From Perkinsus marinus ATCC 50983 (taxonomy: Eukaryota; Perkinsozoa; Perkinsida; Perkinsidae), in the NCBI RefSeq assembly GCF_000006405.1, contig NW_003215582.1:300852-364851 (forward strand): 64,000 nt of DNA. The letters run 5' to 3'. Numbering within the stretch: the first letter of the stretch is position 1; each line of letters starts with the position of its first letter. The notes under the pieces are model-generated. The model had not been told where the DNA came from, did no database searches, and was given only the letters and a program-made list of their open reading frames with translations. A program made the translations under genes and the position numbers. Positions 12,910 to 22,172 of this stretch are shown here, piece after piece.

Positions 12910-15268
12910 ATGCCGGTGGTGGGGGCGCTCAGGGCTATCCATAGAGCTTTCGTTTCTTACGTGGGATATGAGCACATTTTGGTTGACGTCGATACCCAGA
13001 AGGGGACAGCTCTTGTGACGTACTACAGTACATCGGTATTATGCTTTTCGGTTTACTGTGTACTGCGATCAGGTTGAATCGTCCAGAGGTCCTCGATGTC
13101 TTATGCGGCGATCTCATAAAGGAGCTCGGTGCTGCCTCCAATGCCCTCGACAAAGACGGAGACGTCCGTGCTATTGTTATCACTGGAGGTGGGGACTCCC
13201 CACTGGGGAGAAGGCTTTTGCGGCTGGCGCCGATATCAAAGAGATGAATTGTCGACAAACGATGGCCGAGGTCCACAAGCAGAACATGTTCGCCTTTTGG
13301 CAAGATCTGGCTAATGTCAGAAAGCCCATTATTGCTGCCTTAAATGGCTATGCATTGGGTGGCGGTTGTGAGTTGGCCATGTTGTGTGACATTGCCCTCG
13401 CAAGCGAGAAGGCAGTGTTTGGACAGCCAGAGGTGAGCTCACGCTGTAAGTTGTGATTGGAATCTCACCGTTGCAGGTCACTCTCGGTACTATTCCCGGA
13501 GCGGGTGGAAGTCAGCGTTTGACTCGTGTTGTGGGGAAAAGCTTGGCCATGGAGCTCTGTTTGACAGGCAGACTCATGTCGGCAGATGAGGCTCTCAAAA
13601 GAGGCCTCGTATCTCATGTACTTACCGACCTCTTTGCCTGAGAAATCACGCACGATAGAGCTGCGAATATCATATTTGACCCTCAGGTCTTCACGCCCGA
13701 GGAGCTTGTTCCCAGATCTCTGGAGATGGCTCAGCAGATAGCATCCCTCTCTGCTCCTGCAATTGCCATGACCAAGAATGCAGTCAATCGCGCCTATGAG
13801 ACCACACTTTCTGAGGGAGTGAGGTAAGTATAGCTCGCGGCTTTTAAGACCGGAGTTCAATCTAGTTCTTCGGCTTAAGGCCACTGTAAACTGCGTTGCG
13901 AATCAAATTTGTGTATGATCCGAATCTGAGATTTCGAAGATCTCAAACATATGTGATGAGCCTCGGGTGCTCGCAGTAGAGCTGTAACAGACTTTCTATG
14001 CGACATGATCATGACTTAAACCTTCTGTCTCCTGTATTCCACCGGAAGATACCTAATAGGAGAACTATGCCTAATAATAAACGATACCTAATAAATAATA
14101 AACTATACCTAATAGTTCCGGCGTCTATGGCATGAGCTTCATGTTGGAGATTATCCTGGGCATAAAAGAAATTTGCTCCGGGAGAGCATGCTAAGTGCTC
14201 CGGAATATGGAAGTTTTGGGACAATCGCTGCCTCGCTCTCCAATTGGCAGTTCAATCTCATGCTCATGCTCTCATGAGAAGCGCATCTTCTACAGCGTAC
14301 TCCATGTTGGTCGTCGAACTAACGACATCAACGGTTAATGACAGTCTGATATTGGTGCCACAGGCAGACGTGCGAACGAGAACTCGATTTCTCCATGTGT
14401 AGAATCATAGTATCATACTAGTTATGCATATGAATCTAGTAGTATGATACTGCATGATAGATTCATATGCAGCAATTGAGTATCTGCCGAGCGCCATATA
14501 CATTCAATGTATAACACTGGATGGATTCGGTTTCTCGTTTGTAAACCATATCGATCAAACTTTAAATTGAAGTCTTCAATTATAGATCTTCCTGACAGCT
14601 GAGGGTTGCAAGGGCTGGCAAGCGCCACAGGACAAACAATGCCGCAGAGGCACTTCACAGGTCGCTCGAGGGTCTATTCGGCTGAGGCCATCCATACATC
14701 AGAGTCTTCTCTAGTGGTTGATGTAGCCCGCTGCCGAGAAGATATATCTAATGTGTGATTCTCGTTTCGTGCCGGATAGTCGAATAAGCCTTATCTGCAT
14801 TGCAGACTTTCAGAGTCTCACTCCGTGGAAGATGTCATCAAGCTCAAACTTCGAGGGGTCTCTGTAATAGATACCCCCGAGAAGGGTTCTTGATTCGTTA
14901 TCCCATACCTCGTTCATCGGCATATGATTTCCAACAGCATCGTTGGAGTTTGAGTAATGTCCTGGTGAGGGTTTTCGGAGTTGAGTTTGGACACTCGTGG
15001 CGAGGTCCTTAATGTATTCTTTGACCGTCGGTGATTTCTATTCGACCGTCGAACTTCGGCGGAACAAGGGATCCCTTGAATGTGTGCGTCATTGAAAATC
15101 TCCATTCTGGCATAGTGGATGATTTGTGATAACTGTCCTATAACGAATATCGTCGTCTAACTCAGGTTCGAACGAAATCTGTTCCATTCAACTTGGGCTC
15201 TACAAGATCGCAAGGAGGGCATGACCGCTTTTGTTGAGAAACGCCAACCCCAGTGGAAGAACCAATGA
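12910..15268 (+). CDS. ECHS1: Enoyl-CoA hydratase, probably mitochondrial
   Basis: Crotonase-fold enzyme that hydrates trans-2-enoyl-CoA in beta-oxidation. Exon 1 (12910-13019) encodes an Arg-containing presequence-like start ([14 protein letters not shown]) and [18 protein letters not shown]. Exon 2 (13073-13432) carries [22 protein letters not shown] and [12 protein letters not shown] with the first catalytic Glu. Exon 3 (13477-13617) carries [15 protein letters not shown], and the second catalytic Glu is in GQPE at the exon 2 end. Exon 4 is 13687-13823. The last exon (15166-15268) supplies [18 protein letters not shown] and [12 protein letters not shown], ending at TGA 15266-15268. Two oddities: a hairpin segment of about 20 nt near 13189-13210 puts VITGG and KAFAAG in different frames, and the final intron is 1.34 kb. 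Confidence 0.88.
13189..13203 (+). repeat. Perfect hairpin interrupting the hydratase reading frame
   Basis: GTGGGG-ACT-CCCCAC is a perfect 6-bp inverted repeat lying exactly where the family needs ITG followed by (D/E)KAFAAG. About 20 nt more than expected are present, so the two halves are out of frame. A 35-bp GT-AG intron (13176-13210) would restore the frame but would also remove the VITG strand. Confidence 0.7.
14047..14121. repeat. Short AT-rich direct repeats (ACCTAATA type)
   Basis: The motif ACCTAATA recurs at least three times (GATACCTAATAGG, CGATACCTAATAAAT, CTATACCTAATAGTT), with AATAATAAAC(G/T)ATACCTAATA duplicated exactly apart from one base. It lies inside the long hydratase intron. 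Confidence 0.6.
14409..14471. repeat. Two overlapping inverted repeats (competing hairpins)
   Basis: Arms 14409-14421 and 14436-14451 pair as AGTATCATACTAG with its near complement. A second, perfect 14-nt pair is 14425-14438 (TGCATATGAATCTA) with 14458-14471 (TAGATTCATATGCA). The pairs share 14436-14438, so only one stem can form at a time. It could be a foldback element remnant. Confidence 0.7.
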
Positions 15269-15619
15269 TTTCTAATTTCGTGTTCACAGGTCTATGACTC
15301 ATCTCAATATGATATTGACAATATCGCTCATGGTGTTTCGCACGTTGTGGCGTTGTGCATTTCAGTTGTGATGAGGTTACTCCTCGGAAGTTGCTCAGTC
15401 GGGAATGTCGATTCAGGTTGCTATCCCACATTCGGCACCACAGTGACGGAACCCTCCACTGCGCGTGTCAGAGATAGGAACCTGTGCATTTGCCTCGAAT
15501 CTAGTCATGCAAGGCTCTATGATAAGGAGCCTACAATAGGTCACATCATCTACCCATTCAAGTTCGCTAGTGATGGAGGCCCACGCTACTAGCGTGGGTC
15601 TAAGGCAGAACAGTAGCAA
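15269..15619. other. Space between hydratase stop and convergent gene
   Basis: Convergent 3' ends of the plus-strand hydratase and a minus-strand gene. It contains one clear hairpin (15580-15598). An open plus frame at 15347-15592 has no recognisable feature. Confidence 0.5.
15580..15598. repeat. Perfect 8-bp hairpin near a 3' end
   Basis: CCCACGCT-ACT-AGCGTGGG lies about 20 nt beyond the stop of the minus-strand frame ending at 15620. It may mark the 3' end of that transcript; a role in termination is a guess. Confidence 0.6.
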
Positions 15620-15952
15620 TTATTCACGACGAACTATAACCATCTCTCTTAGCATCCTCGTTTCATCTTGCAGTCCAGCCACAATCTGGGCAATTCTCAT
15701 CACTTCTTCTCTAAGAGTATTTACTTGTTCCTGGAGAGAATCTTCATCTTCATCGTCCTTCTCCTTATGGTCCTCATCAACAATAGACTGGTAATCGGCA
15801 CCATAATCCACTCTATCGTAAGCATGATGGAAACCACCATTATTACTCTTCTTACTCACAGGAAATAGGTTAATATCTGCAAACGATTCGGATAATTTGC
15901 CAACAATAGGCTTGTCATTCTCATCGTAGAAGTCCGATAAGGATACGGTCAC
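15620..15952 (-). CDS. Small acidic coiled-coil protein, 5' end unresolved
   Basis: A 110-residue frame with strong coding character: SLSDFYDENDKPIVGKLSES, a very acidic patch (DEDHKEKDDEDED) and a C-terminal heptad-like helix (VNTLREEVMRIAQIV...DETRMLREMV). The frame opens at GTG, not ATG, so an upstream exon is likely; I could not choose one among nearby ATGs (for example 16018-16020). I do not recognise the family. Confidence 0.5.
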   Translation of the reverse strand: MTVSLSDFYDENDKPIVGKLSESFADINLFPVSKKSNNGGFHHAYDRVDYGADYQSIVDEDHKEKDDEDEDSLQEQVNTLREEVMRIAQIVAGLQDETRMLREMVIVRRE

Positions 15953-16621
15953 AGTATAAGTTACTTCTCCTTTGAAGGCTGACTCATAATACTATTATGA
16001 TAATGGGACGGACCCACCATAACGTCGATTTTGGCCCACATAATAGGGTTGACTGAATATATGAGATTTTTAATTTGCGGACCCACACACCCTTTCCAGC
16101 GAGCGTCCTTCATTGCATAATTATTGGTCAACAAAGCTCCTACGTGCCCAATGAATATCGTATTTCCGATTCGAATCGAATCATTCGATTAGGGATGCTG
16201 TGAGTTATCGAGTACTAAAAGCCTTCGCAAGTTCACTGAGGCATACAAGGATGTTGAGTAAGCGATATTCCAAACTGAGCTAAGATGTTCACCCCCAGAC
16301 AAAAGGAGATATTCAATGTCGTGTCGCTCGTACACTGATGCGAGCTGGCTACTTTAGCATATGATATGGCAGCAGGAGCGGTGAATAGACGACTATTACT
16401 AAATCGTTCCTGGACCCTGAATAGACCACTCAAACAGCAAAAAATTTTGCAAGTTATGTTAGTGGGAATAACAGTTTCTCGTTATGTAGATTGCTGACAC
16501 ATCAGTCATCATCCATCACTGCAAACACAACACGGATTATGCTCACGACAAGCAACAACATGTATGTACAGAATGATAACTTCGGGTGGTGAAATCTTCC
16601 CACATGGATCATGTGACACGA
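15953..16621. other. Intergenic, nothing recognised
   Basis: No frame here has recognisable domains. It lies downstream of the multi-globin gene (stop at 16622) and upstream of the acidic coiled-coil frame, so it probably contains that gene's promoter and first exon. Confidence 0.4.
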
Positions 16622-17697
16622 CTACTTTATCGTATAACCCATCTTCGCATAATGCCCCTTGAGAATGTTTGTTCGAAGGTTTCCGAGTTTGACCACCACC
16701 TGTCCAAGTCCAACCATCATGATACTCGCTATGAAGCGGAAGACCACGATAGAGCTCACCTCGTCCACGGTCTCCTGATCTTGCCCGCAATCTCTCAACG
16801 CCCGGGCCACCAGTTGCAAGAAGCAGTCGAGATGGTAGTCAGTGATCGCCAGGACAGCATGAATTTCTTCTAATGATCGCCCGCTGTATTCAGAGGGTCC
16901 ACCTAGGGTCTTTATGATGAAGTCCGTTTGAGCTTGCTTGATAGCCTTCAGTTTCGCGCCGGTGAAGAACGGGTTGATCCTCCTGTCACGTTCGACACAC
17001 TCGTACAGTCGAGTGACGAATTCGTCGATGCCCTCGAGTCCACCAAGTCTCGAGAAGAGCTGGTCTTCACCTGCTCAGGATTCCAACCTGTCTTATGCCG
17101 CATCAGCATTCCTGACTCACCATCTTGCTTATCTCGTTTCTGCGCTAGCTCTCGGCGAAGTGCAAAACCAGTCGTGATATCACTCCTCACACTATTCATG
17201 ACCTATAGATAAGCTGATGTTCCAACAGCGAACGAGGTCTTACCATAAGAGCGTCATCGATAGTGTCAGCATTCACGTCAATTTCTCGGCAACTTTCCGA
17301 GAAACAGTCCAGCATCTGTTATGATAACATCCCTAGAGAGCAGACAGCCTTTCCACCAACCCACCGCATCGACGTGATAATCCGTGATGTTCATGTTGTA
17401 ATGAGCTGGTTTGATTCCCGCCGGGTCATAATGTTTCGGCCCTCCGAACGCTCCCGCCAGATATTGGTACCTAACAATAACATCTGCAATGATCATGACT
17501 ACGAGGCGCTTACATTTTTTGCTTCAATGCTCGTATCTTAGCTTTCCCTTTTTCAAGGAAGTAGCGTATTCTGTCATCGGTCATGGCCTTGTCGAACCTA
17601 CTGGTACACTGGGCTACACCACTTCTGGAGTGGAACCTCACATGGATTCAGTCAGAGCTTCCAAGTTCATATCCCCACCGATTCGGTCAATGATCGG
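16622..17697 (-). repeat. Globin module 4 (domains D7-D8) and C-terminus
   Basis: D7 (type A) starts IIDRIGGDMNLEAL, with YLAGAFGGPKHYDPAG, KPAHYNMNITDYHVD and ITTGFALRRELAQKR. D8 (type B) has LGGLEGIDEFVTRLYECV, RDRRINPFFTGAKLKAIKQA, LGGPSEYSGRSLEEIHAVL and DYHLDCF. A final intron joins VDE to VVVKLGNLRTNILKG before the stop. Confidence 0.85.
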
Positions 17698-20600
17698 CTT
17701 GCCGTCCTTGACCTTCATTTGAGCAGCGAGGGCCGCCTCATCTGCCAAAAACACGTAACGCCCATCTGACACTTCTGGTGTGCTCACTGCCGTCTCGTCC
17801 GAGGACAGTCTGGCGAAGAGGCTCCATGGTGATCAGGACTTCGTCGATAAGGTTCTCGTCCATGCCCAAACCCATCATTGCCTTCTGAAAGTCGCTACAG
17901 AAGCAGTCGAAATGGTAGTCTGTGACGTTGAGATCCTTGTGGATCTCTTTCAGGTCTCGACCTATTACGGCCAACGTTTCTGCAGCTACTTCCCTCACTA
18001 TCCACTCCGCTCACCGTTGTAGACCTTGGGACCTCCGAACAGCTCAATAAGGACGAGTGTCTGACCTTCCCGAATTTTCTCCAAGGTACCGTCACCAAAG
18101 AAGTCCTTAATACGGGCATCACTCGCCACCAATTGATACCTATCATCACCACGATTCGCATAGCGACTGAAATCACTACGGTATTCGTACAAACTGTCCA
18201 GTAACTTGAGGATGCCTTCCTTTCCTCCCATACGCTCGAAAAGGTGGTCAAGACCTAAAAGTCAGGGTAGGGCAAGAAGCTCTCGACGTAGTTGCAGCAC
18301 TGTGTAAAGCCCCAGAAGATACCTTTTTCGACATTCTTCCTAGCCATTTCCGAGCGGACGGTGTATCCAGTCGTGATGTGAGCTCTTACAGGCTGCAGCA
18401 CCCCCATGAACTCTCGTGCGAGGGCCTTCTCAACTTGGAGATCCTCCAGTAAGGTAATGGCCAAAAGGCCGAGCATTGTGTCGAAGTGGAAGTTGGAGAT
18501 GTTCATCGCATAGTGAGCAGGTCTGAGGTGAGGTTACATAATAATCTGTTCTTGCAGGAACTACCCTACTTCAGATCGGCGATATCATAACCAGCGGGCC
18601 CTCCTGTGAGGGTGGACACGAACTGGGTCATCTTCTTCTTGATACTGGCAACCTTTGCCTTGTTCTTCTCAAAGTAGAAGCGGAGTCTATCATCGACCAG
18701 AGCCTTGTCGTAGGCAGTGTCCATCAGTTTAGAAATGCTGTACTCGCCACCGAGGCGGTCATATCTGTCTTAGGATGGACGGAGCGAGTCGAATGCCTCA
18801 TCCGCTCACAAAGGCTTCTTATTGGCGAGTTCCATAGCCTTCCTGACGTCGTGTTGCATGAGCTCTCGATTAACAACATTCTTCCGAGCAGATTCCATCA
18901 GAACAATGCCTGAGGGGGAGATCCGAGCACGCATGGCAATCGATTCGCTTACAGTCGTCAATTGTATCCGCGTCCATCATCAGCTTCAACAGGGCGGTCT
19001 TGGCACAGTCCAGGAAGGAATCGAAATGGAAATCAGATATTTGAATGAGTGAATGTATCGATGGCAAGTCACGACCAGTATAGTGTGTCGTAGAGCCAAA
19101 AAGCTCCTTGAAGAAAATGCCTACACAAAGCAAGGCAGCAGTGACCCAACGCCCCTTGCTGGTGTGTGTTCTGTACTCTGGCTCGCTTTCACCGCGTCCA
19201 ACTTGGCTCCTTGAAAGAAGTGCTTAATCCTGTCGTCTCGCGTGACCAAGTCATATAGCTCGTCCATGAAGTGCGTGATGCCCTCATCTCGACCCAGTTG
19301 ATTGAATAGTCCCTCAGTGCCTGTTCAACTGATACCAACAGCTCAATCTACCCTCAATCATTATCACCCGAAGCCTCTGTCTTCATCCTAGCAATTTCAT
19401 ACCGTACAGTGCAGCCACAGGTAATGTATGAGCGCAACGTAGATATGACTTCTCTGATGTCGGCTGTGACAGCATGAGGCAAATCCAACATACCACAGAC
19501 CGCCTGCTCAGACAGGACCAGGATCCTCGACCGGGATATAGGGACCAACAGCTTACTTCAAGGTTCTCCACGACGGCATCGAACTGGTAGTCAGTGATAT
19601 TGAGGTTATAATGCGCCGGCCTCAGTCGGGCGTAATCGTACGTCTTGGGACCTCCGAAGAGACCCGTGAGCAGTTGGACCTGATTGATCGGAAACAGTAT
19701 GGTGATGGTCCGACTCGCTCGAGAGGCTACGAATTTAGCTTGTATGCCACTCAGCTTAGTAGGATCCTTAGTGAAGAAATATTTAACTCGTGGATCGACG
19801 ACACAGCCAGAGAACCTATTGAGGGTCGTGAAGTAGACATGGTGCGGTAGGTGCTGCACATGGTCTCCACGACAGCTTCCAGATTCATCTCGCCGCCTAT
19901 CCTTTCGAGAATCGATTGGCCATCAACCATCTTAGTTTCCGCCCTCATTCCCCGTTTTCTGTTGAGTACTTCGTCCCGCAAAGGCTCCATAGTCACTATG
20001 ATCTGCAGCAAGAGCAACGTCAGCTGAATCCACCGAGGTGGACACAAAGAGGGATGACCTCGTCGATCATGTTCTCTTCAACTCCCATGGCATTGAGAGC
20101 TTTCTCGCAGTTCATGGTGAAGCAATCAAAGCCGTAGTCATCAATTCCCAAGCCCTTGTGAATCTCAGACAGTTCCCTCCCTGACCACGGAAAAGAGTCT
20201 TTCCAACGGAAATCTTGGCTAATAAAGGCCAAGACGATTCACCGTTCTCACCCTGCCATGCCGTGGGGCCGCCCAAAAGGGCCGTGATGTATACTAGCTG
20301 GGCCTTCTTGATGCTGACACAGTCGTTCATGCTAGTGGCGGCCCGTTCAGTACCCACCTTTCTATGTCCTTCCCTTCAAAGTAGGGTGCCATCCTCTTAT
20401 CCCCGATCAAGAGATCATACACGCGGTCGACGAAGTCCTGGATGCCCTCAGCCTCACCAAGTCTGTTCACGAGGAATACCGTGCAGACGGGAGCCAGCGT
20501 GTTGTCATACCGTTTGAATAGGGCATCAAGGCCCTTCTCGTTACTCCTCCTAGCAAGCTCCATTCTCACAGTGCAGCCCGTGGTGATATCCTTCCGAGTG

Positions 20601-21432
20601 GCCGCTAGCACCTTCATGGCATCCTGATACATATAGCATTGAGAGTTTCCGCAAACAACGAGACTGCTTTACTCTAACAGCATTAGCATGAGCTCCAGTC
20701 GAGATGAACGTCTGATGGAACATCTCGGCAAACTGAGAAGGGAGCGTGCAACAACGGGGCCTTAAGACCGACGCTACTACCGCGTCAAAATGGAAGTCGG
20801 TAATATTCAGCTGATAATGTACTGCTTTCAAGCCATCGTTATCATACGTTGATACGCCACCTAGGAAAACTCAGTCGGACGAGGACAGGCTCCGACCGAC
20901 GAGTAGTGCTCCCACCGAAGGCTCCCGCGAGGTACTGATGCATTTTCTTCTTTGTAGAATCCATCTTTCTCTTAGTCTTATCAAAGTACGCCCTAACAGA
21001 CGTATAGTTTCATCACCTTATTTGCGTAGCGATCGATGCCGCTCACTTCGTGCGACTGTCCTTCACCGCTTGGGCGTAGGCTAGCTTGACACATGTTTCT
21101 ATGGCAGTATCACCACCCAGTCGCTCGATCCTAAGCATGGTGAATGAGATGGAGATTCTTGGCTTGAGTCGAACAGGACATTACAACGGTCGTGATTTGT
21201 CGTCATTTCCACTCAACTTCTTCCTCAACGCCTCCATAGTGGCCTCGGCTTCGATGAGCTCATCGTCTGCGTTGGTGGCATCTTGCTTTTCAGCCTGTTC
21301 TCGTACTATCGACATGAACCTACCGCACAAGTCGTTTCGATCCTCCTCCGACAAGCATGCCTCGTCCACCAGTATATACCCATAGTGAAGTCTACGAGTC
21401 AGACCACGAGGGCGACCTCGTGGACTTGGCAT
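16622..21432 (-). CDS. Eight-domain truncated haemoglobin (group 1 trHb), four A-B modules
   Basis: Reading from ATG 21430-21432 to TAG at 16622, short GT-AG introns join eight consecutive group-1 truncated-globin domains. Each has the B-helix segment (for example LYDLVTRDDRIKHFF), a GG(P) before the F helix, and the proximal-His motif. Proximal His codons: D1 20817-20819, D2 20158-20160, D3 19611-19613, D4 19053-19055, D5 18513-18515, D6 17939-17941, D7 17401-17403, D8 16859-16861, all intact. Odd domains are type A (PAHYNLNITDYQFDAVV, then ITTGxTVRxExAR); even domains are type B (IHKDLNVTDYHFDCF, then TMEPLRxxVLxR). The helix-B Tyr is seen in at least D1, D2, D4, D5, D6 and D8. D6 has an extra stretch of about 20 residues after helix B that may be a missed intron. 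Known trHbs bind O2 or NO; the role of this polymer is unknown. Confidence 0.9.
17795..18763 (-). repeat. Globin module 3 (domains D5-D6)
   Basis: D5 (type A) starts DRLGGEYSISKLMDTAYDKA, with DDRLRFYFEKNKAKV, LTGGPAGYDIADL, PAHYAMNISNFHFD and ITTGYTVRSEMARK. D6 (type B) starts LFERMGGKEGILKLL, with DARIKDFFGDGTLEKI, LFGGPKVYNG, GRDLKEIHKDLNVTDYHFD and TMEPLRQTVLGR. Confidence 0.85.
18866..19912 (-). repeat. Globin module 2 (domains D3-D4)
   Basis: D3 (type A) starts ILERIGGEMNLEAVVE, with VVDPRVKYFFTKDP, LLTGLFGGPKTYDYARLRPAH and ITCGCTVRYEIAR. D4 (type B) starts LFNQLGRDEGITHFMDELY, with RDDRIKHFFQGAKLDAVK, LFGSTTHYTGRDLPSIHS, DFHFDSFL and ESARKNVVNR. Confidence 0.85.
19958..21130 (-). repeat. 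Globin module 1 (domains D1-D2)
   Basis: D1 (type A) starts IERLGGDTAIETCV and continues KAYFDKTKRKMDSTKKKM, QYLAGAFGG, VSTYDNDGLKAVHYQLN, ending ITTGCTVRMELARRS. D2 (type B) starts LVNRLGEAEGIQDFV, with ITALLGGP, SGRELSEIHKGLGI and TMEPLRDEVLNR. D2 reads DYGFDCF where the others read HFD or HLD, so one His is lost but not the proximal one. Confidence 0.85.
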
Positions 21433-21542
21433 TGGATTGTTAGAAACACCACATCTCTAGATGAGGTCCCGCATAGAAGGCCAGGCCACTACTATGCTAC
21501 TGCTGACCTCACCCACTCATGTGGATAACCCCTAGTTATCCG

Positions 21543-22172
21543 CTAGCTGTACCTGTCGAGCGTCTCCCGGGCTCTTCTCAGTTCACTCTGAACATATTGT
21601 GCGTTGATAGATGTGGTACTGCCATCGCCGCTTTCCACAGGCGCTGCTACTGTCGGCCCTACTTGTTGCTTGATGGCCTCCAGTTTCACTGAGTTAGACG
21701 CTATCACACTTCCACCTGGCTGGATGCTTTTCTCACCAGTGACGCTGGCCATCTTGGTTCGCAGCTGTTGCAGATCACTGTGAGCTCGCTCTACGTTCGT
21801 GATGAGACCAACAATGTCAGCCATCTCCGGTGAGAACTACGACTGCTTCCAATTACTTGCAATTGACGAACACAACCAAGAACCGTGAGGAAGAGTTTGG
21901 GAAAGGCCATTACTGTGGTAACATGGTATACATTGTCGACATCACTTCACAATGTATCTCTTCTTTTCAAGGTGAGCTGATACTACATGCAGGGCCTGGA
22001 GGGCATCAAGACACGCAACAGCCGAGTGCAGCAGCATCATCAACGTCCCGATCTGTCCGAGTCGCCACACCACATCAACGATACCACCACCGTTATCGCA
22101 AAACGCTGAAGTCACTGACAGATAGGTGCTGGAGATGTCAGACATCATGTCAGACAGTGACCCGGCTGCCAT
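21543..22172 (-). CDS. Small protein(s) of unknown function, possibly one two-exon gene
   Basis: Two clean minus-strand frames. 21942-22172 starts at ATG and encodes a largely amphipathic 76-residue stretch (SLSDMMSDISSTYLSV...LHSAVACLDALQALHVVSA). 21543-21824 starts at ATG and encodes 93 residues with coiled-coil character (ITNVERAHSDLQQLRTKM...SELRRARETLDRYS). A GT-AG intron from about 21951 to 21825 would join them in phase 0 as one protein of about 160 residues, but they could also be two genes. No family is recognised. It sits about 110 bp upstream of the multi-globin gene on the same strand. Confidence 0.5.

Larger units (their letters stand above)
13824..15165 (+). other. Oversized last intron of the hydratase gene (1342 bp)
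   Basis: Starts GTAAGTATAG and ends CGTCTAACTCAG. Splicing joins GTG AG to G TTC GAA in the right phase for [10 protein letters not shown]. It is 20-30 times longer than the other introns here. I find no protein domain in it. It holds an AT-rich direct repeat built on ACCTAATA (about 14045-14120) and a pair of overlapping inverted repeats (14409-14471). Confidence 0.75.

Noticed and set aside
13824-13884. Hydratase truncated at the TAA after ETTLSEGVR
   Set aside because: The missing C-terminus was found at 15166-15268 in the right phase, so this is a long intron rather than a truncation.
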